Source: Ophiocordyceps camponoti-saundersi (nom. inval.)
Lineage: Eukaryota > Ascomycota > Sordariomycetes > Hypocreales > Ophiocordycipitaceae
Assembly (NCBI GenBank): GCA_003339415.1
Contig: PDHQ01000356.1
Coordinates: 1 to 32,331, forward strand
Reading direction: 5' to 3'
DNA length: 32,331 nt
This document shows positions 29,707 through 32,331 of this stretch, piece after piece. The stretch's first letter is position 1. Every line of letters starts with the position of its first letter. A program made the position numbers and the translations under genes. The notes beneath the pieces were generated by a model, which saw nothing but the letters and a program-made list of their open reading frames with translations, searched no databases and was not told the DNA's origin.

Positions 29707-32331
29707 ATGCCCCCTACTTATAATTTTTATAATAACTAATACTATTCCTACGATAATAACGAAGACCGGCCTTAATCTCTTACTAAGCTAGGATATATTA
29801 ACGACTCGCTAGAATTTAAAGATAAATATGCCCCCTTAGATAAGGAAACTACCCTTATCTAGCGCGGGTATACGATCGATTATACTTTTAGATCTTATAA
29901 ATTTTCCGGTAACTATTTCTATTACGTTATACCTAATTTAAGCTAATCCGAAACTAGCCTCTTAACTTCGAAGACTTACTAATTCTTCTAATTTTAATCC
30001 CGCCGAAGCCCTCTCTCTCTTCTAAACCCGCTATACTATCGACTATAGATACTCTTAGGACGGTCGCTAATCCTAACCCGTAAGCGTCGAAGATAATTAC
30101 TATCTAACCTTCTATATAAATATAATTAGTATTATTAGTCTTCCCCTTCGAACTATCTCGCGCTAAGGCGGATTTTTTAATAATATTACTTTTACCTTAT
30201 AGCGTTAGTCCGCGCCTTACGCTTCTAAGTATACGATTAAACTACTACTATTTACCCTTACTAACTATATATTCCGTATTGCTATAGCGGGCTTACGAGA
30301 AACTTAGTTTATCGTTATGCACCCCGTCGAACCTAAGATTAACGATTCCGATAAAATAAACCTAGCCGCTAGGCCTCGAAACCTATCTAAGGTAACCTCC
30401 GCCGGCATAGTAATATATACTAACTACGCTAGCCACCTCGCGGAATATATTAAGGGCATATTCGAGACTTTAAAGCTTTACGGATCCGGTATCGAGCCTA
30501 GTTAGCGGCTTAACGAAACCTATTCGTAAACCTTATCCCTCGCAAAGTAGGTTATATTCTAGTAAATTTTTATAAACTCCTAGCCTATATTCGCCTATAA
30601 CTATCGCGACGACGCTTTCTAGATAAAGAACGAGCCCGCCTTTTACGCTTACGATTACGGTGCTAATACCTAGATTAATCTAAAACCCGTCCCCTCCCCC
30701 CGTGCTACCCCGGACCCCGATAGCGATAATGTTATCCCCGCCCCGCACCCCTTTTCTAACCGCCTCCTTATACTTTCTAGCGGGCTTAACGCTAGGTATA
30801 ACCTTTCCGGAATCGCTCACGTCTCCTATACCCTCGCTGCCGATATATAATATTCCCTATAAGAGTAAAGCGGGATACCCGACGCCCGCTACTCCATGCT
30901 GCCGCACCCCTCTAGCGACGTTAATACCCCTAAAGTTAGACGCTTATACTTACTAGCTAACCGCACCCTCGTCGCCTAGCACTACGGCCGCCTTACTAAC
31001 TTTACTTTCTACCCGCTCGCCTTCTATCCCCGATTTAGTAATTTCTTATCTTTAGCATTACCTCGTTTCCTATAAGATATATACTAAGATAACCGTAATA
31101 GTAACGCCGATCGCGCGCGTTACCTAAACGTAGTATTATTCGGCTTTTTTTAGGGCTACTTAAATATTAAGCGTTCTATCCGTAGCCGCTTAGAAGACCT
31201 CCTAGTAGCGAAAGGTATCGGCACCGCTACGCTTACTCTCCCGCCGGCTAAGGCGGCGAGATACGGCGTAGCTACCGATACTAGGCATAAGAGGCTCCTC
31301 GCCGCCCTCCGCGGCCGCGCTAACCTAATAAACCCTAAGGTATCTATACCGTTTATGCGCGAAAGGGAGTAGATTAAGGCCTCTATTAGACTCTAATCTT
31401 ACGCCTTTCGTATAGAATAGGTTATTATAGTACGGACCCCGGAGCTAGCCGTCGAATACCGTAACTTCGGTACCGTCCTAGAGCCTATATTTAACCTAAT
31501 CGACTTCTTCCTTTATAATAAATCCTCCTATATATCGCCCCTCCGTAACTTCTAGCCTAACGTTTTCCCCGGTATTCTCTCTACTTACGGCCGGATATTC
31601 GACTTCGTAATACGTAGTATAGATTCGCGCTTCCTTACCTCTCCCGATACCGGGCTTAATATCGCCGACTCCGAGGCCGTAGCTATTATCGACCGCCTCG
31701 GAAACTTTTATTTTACCGGCGACTTTAGGGTATTACTTACTAGGACCCTCAGCCTAATACTTATAATAGAAAGCCTAAAAAAGGGGGCATAGCCCTTTAT
31801 TTCGCTAACGGTACTTAACTTCGAGCGGACTCTTAGTACGATAAATACCGGCTACCTCCGCTTTATTTTAGCTAATAAATAACTACCGCTCCTACACCTT
31901 CCCGCGCTTAAGTTCTATTATAGCGTTTATATCTCTAGCACTTGCTATAACGATATTAAGTTTAGTATCCTCGGGCGCGATCTTATTTCCTCCTTTTAAG
32001 ATATTATAAACTTCGCCGTAACTATAATCTAAGATCTTTAGGTTTTATAAACGGTCGCGTTCGTTACTTCTAAGTTCCGTAACTTTTTAAAGAATTAGTT
32101 ATCTAAGGCTATCGAAACCGACTAGCCTAACGATACCGACTATACGCGGCGAAATCAGCGTATTACCGCCCTTCTCGAATAGTAGCAGTTAAGCCGAAAC
32201 CCCTTTACTATTCCGTATCTCTACCCCCCCCCCCCCCTCTAGCCCGCTAATACCGTGCTAGGCAGCTCGAAGCCTTTACTAGCCCTCTTCATAATAATAG
32301 TCCTACTACCTGCGGTAGCATTAAAATAATA
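29707..32331 (+). pseudogene. Long unrecognised frame Y, runs off the window
   Basis: A retained ATG at 29707 opens MPPTYNFYNN in phase 1 (…YSYDNNEDRP, LGYINDSLEFKDKYAPLDKE, FSGNYFYYVIPNLS). Near 29970 the coding phase shifts by one base, by an indel or possibly a short intron, and continues in phase 2 to the window end, more than 780 codons. Only TAG/TAA stops interrupt it. Visible blocks: NPAEALSLF*TRYTIDYRYS, YTNYASHLAEYIKGIFETLK, RRLYLLANRTLVA, RYLNVVLFGFF, FGTVLEPIFNLIDFFLYN, GILSTYGRIFDFVIRSID, FTGDFRVLLTRTLSLIL, ALKFYYSVYISSTCYND. The C-terminal part is Gln/Asn-rich with a Pro run (32224-32237). No transposon, viral-polymerase or enzyme motif is recognised. The size, the retained start and the neighbouring frame X on the same strand suggest a two-gene unit. 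Confidence 0.55.
32224..32237 (+). repeat. 14-base C homopolymer
   Basis: Near the visible end of frame Y, read as Pro codons. It resembles the longer C run inside frame X in position after an otherwise conserved-looking coding stretch, but surrounding sequence similarity is weak. Confidence 0.85.

Noticed and set aside
29588..29791. Open plus-strand frame of 67 codons
   Set aside because: It overlaps the start of frame Y in another phase, and the Y phase has better residue composition and continues much further.
30702..30956. Open plus-strand frame of 84 codons
   Set aside because: It is an alternative phase within frame Y, which runs coherently through the same bases.
27242..32331. Frames X and Y as paralogues, because similar words follow both C runs
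   Set aside because: The similarity is limited to about 20 residues and needs a phase change in Y; too weak for RIP-biased sequence.

Overview
The window reads as a repeat island of a filamentous ascomycete (Pezizomycotina) that has been heavily mutated by repeat-induced point mutation (RIP). CpA/TpG dinucleotides are scarce almost throughout, TpA is abundant and CpG is still common, which fits CpA-directed RIP rather than CpG deamination. ATG codons are rare. The decayed reading frames stay long in one frame and are broken almost only by TAG and TAA, as expected from CAG, CAA and TGG codons. I see no intact gene, no tRNA or rRNA gene and no CRISPR array. Everything was read by eye; no search or alignment program was run.

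Layout. (1) 1-4745: a near full-length Ty1/Copia retrotransposon on the minus strand, with gag-pol at about 61-4350 and a primer-binding site resembling the initiator-tRNA anticodon arm at 4506-4517. Its 3' LTR lies outside the window. (2) 4745-5553: a less mutated island with a 23-bp-period direct and inverted repeat, then AT-rich filler. (3) 5554-15747: a complete Ty3/Gypsy chromovirus on the plus strand with two 608-bp LTRs. It carries gag, protease, RT, RNase H, integrase and a C-terminal chromodomain in one frame (6333-12299), then an unrecognised accessory frame (12541-14223) between pol and the 3' LTR. (4) 15748-17740: AT-rich sequence ending in a degraded piece of a host gene, the C-terminal part of the ribosome-biogenesis factor Rrp5. 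(5) 17940-24610: four degraded copies of one unrecognised gene family. A, B and C are minus-strand copies about 2 kb apart; D is on the plus strand. B and D form the arms of a large inverted repeat around C. (6) 24882-25640: a 5'-truncated piece of a second, different Copia pol on the minus strand. (7) 26311-32331: two very long unrecognised plus-strand reading frames, called X and Y here. Y runs off the window end.

The recognisable parts are transposon machinery and captured or duplicated host-like sequence. None of it should make a functional protein in this copy. The parts most worth following up are X and Y, the accessory frame in the chromovirus, the four-copy family with its inverted repeat, and the Rrp5 fragment.
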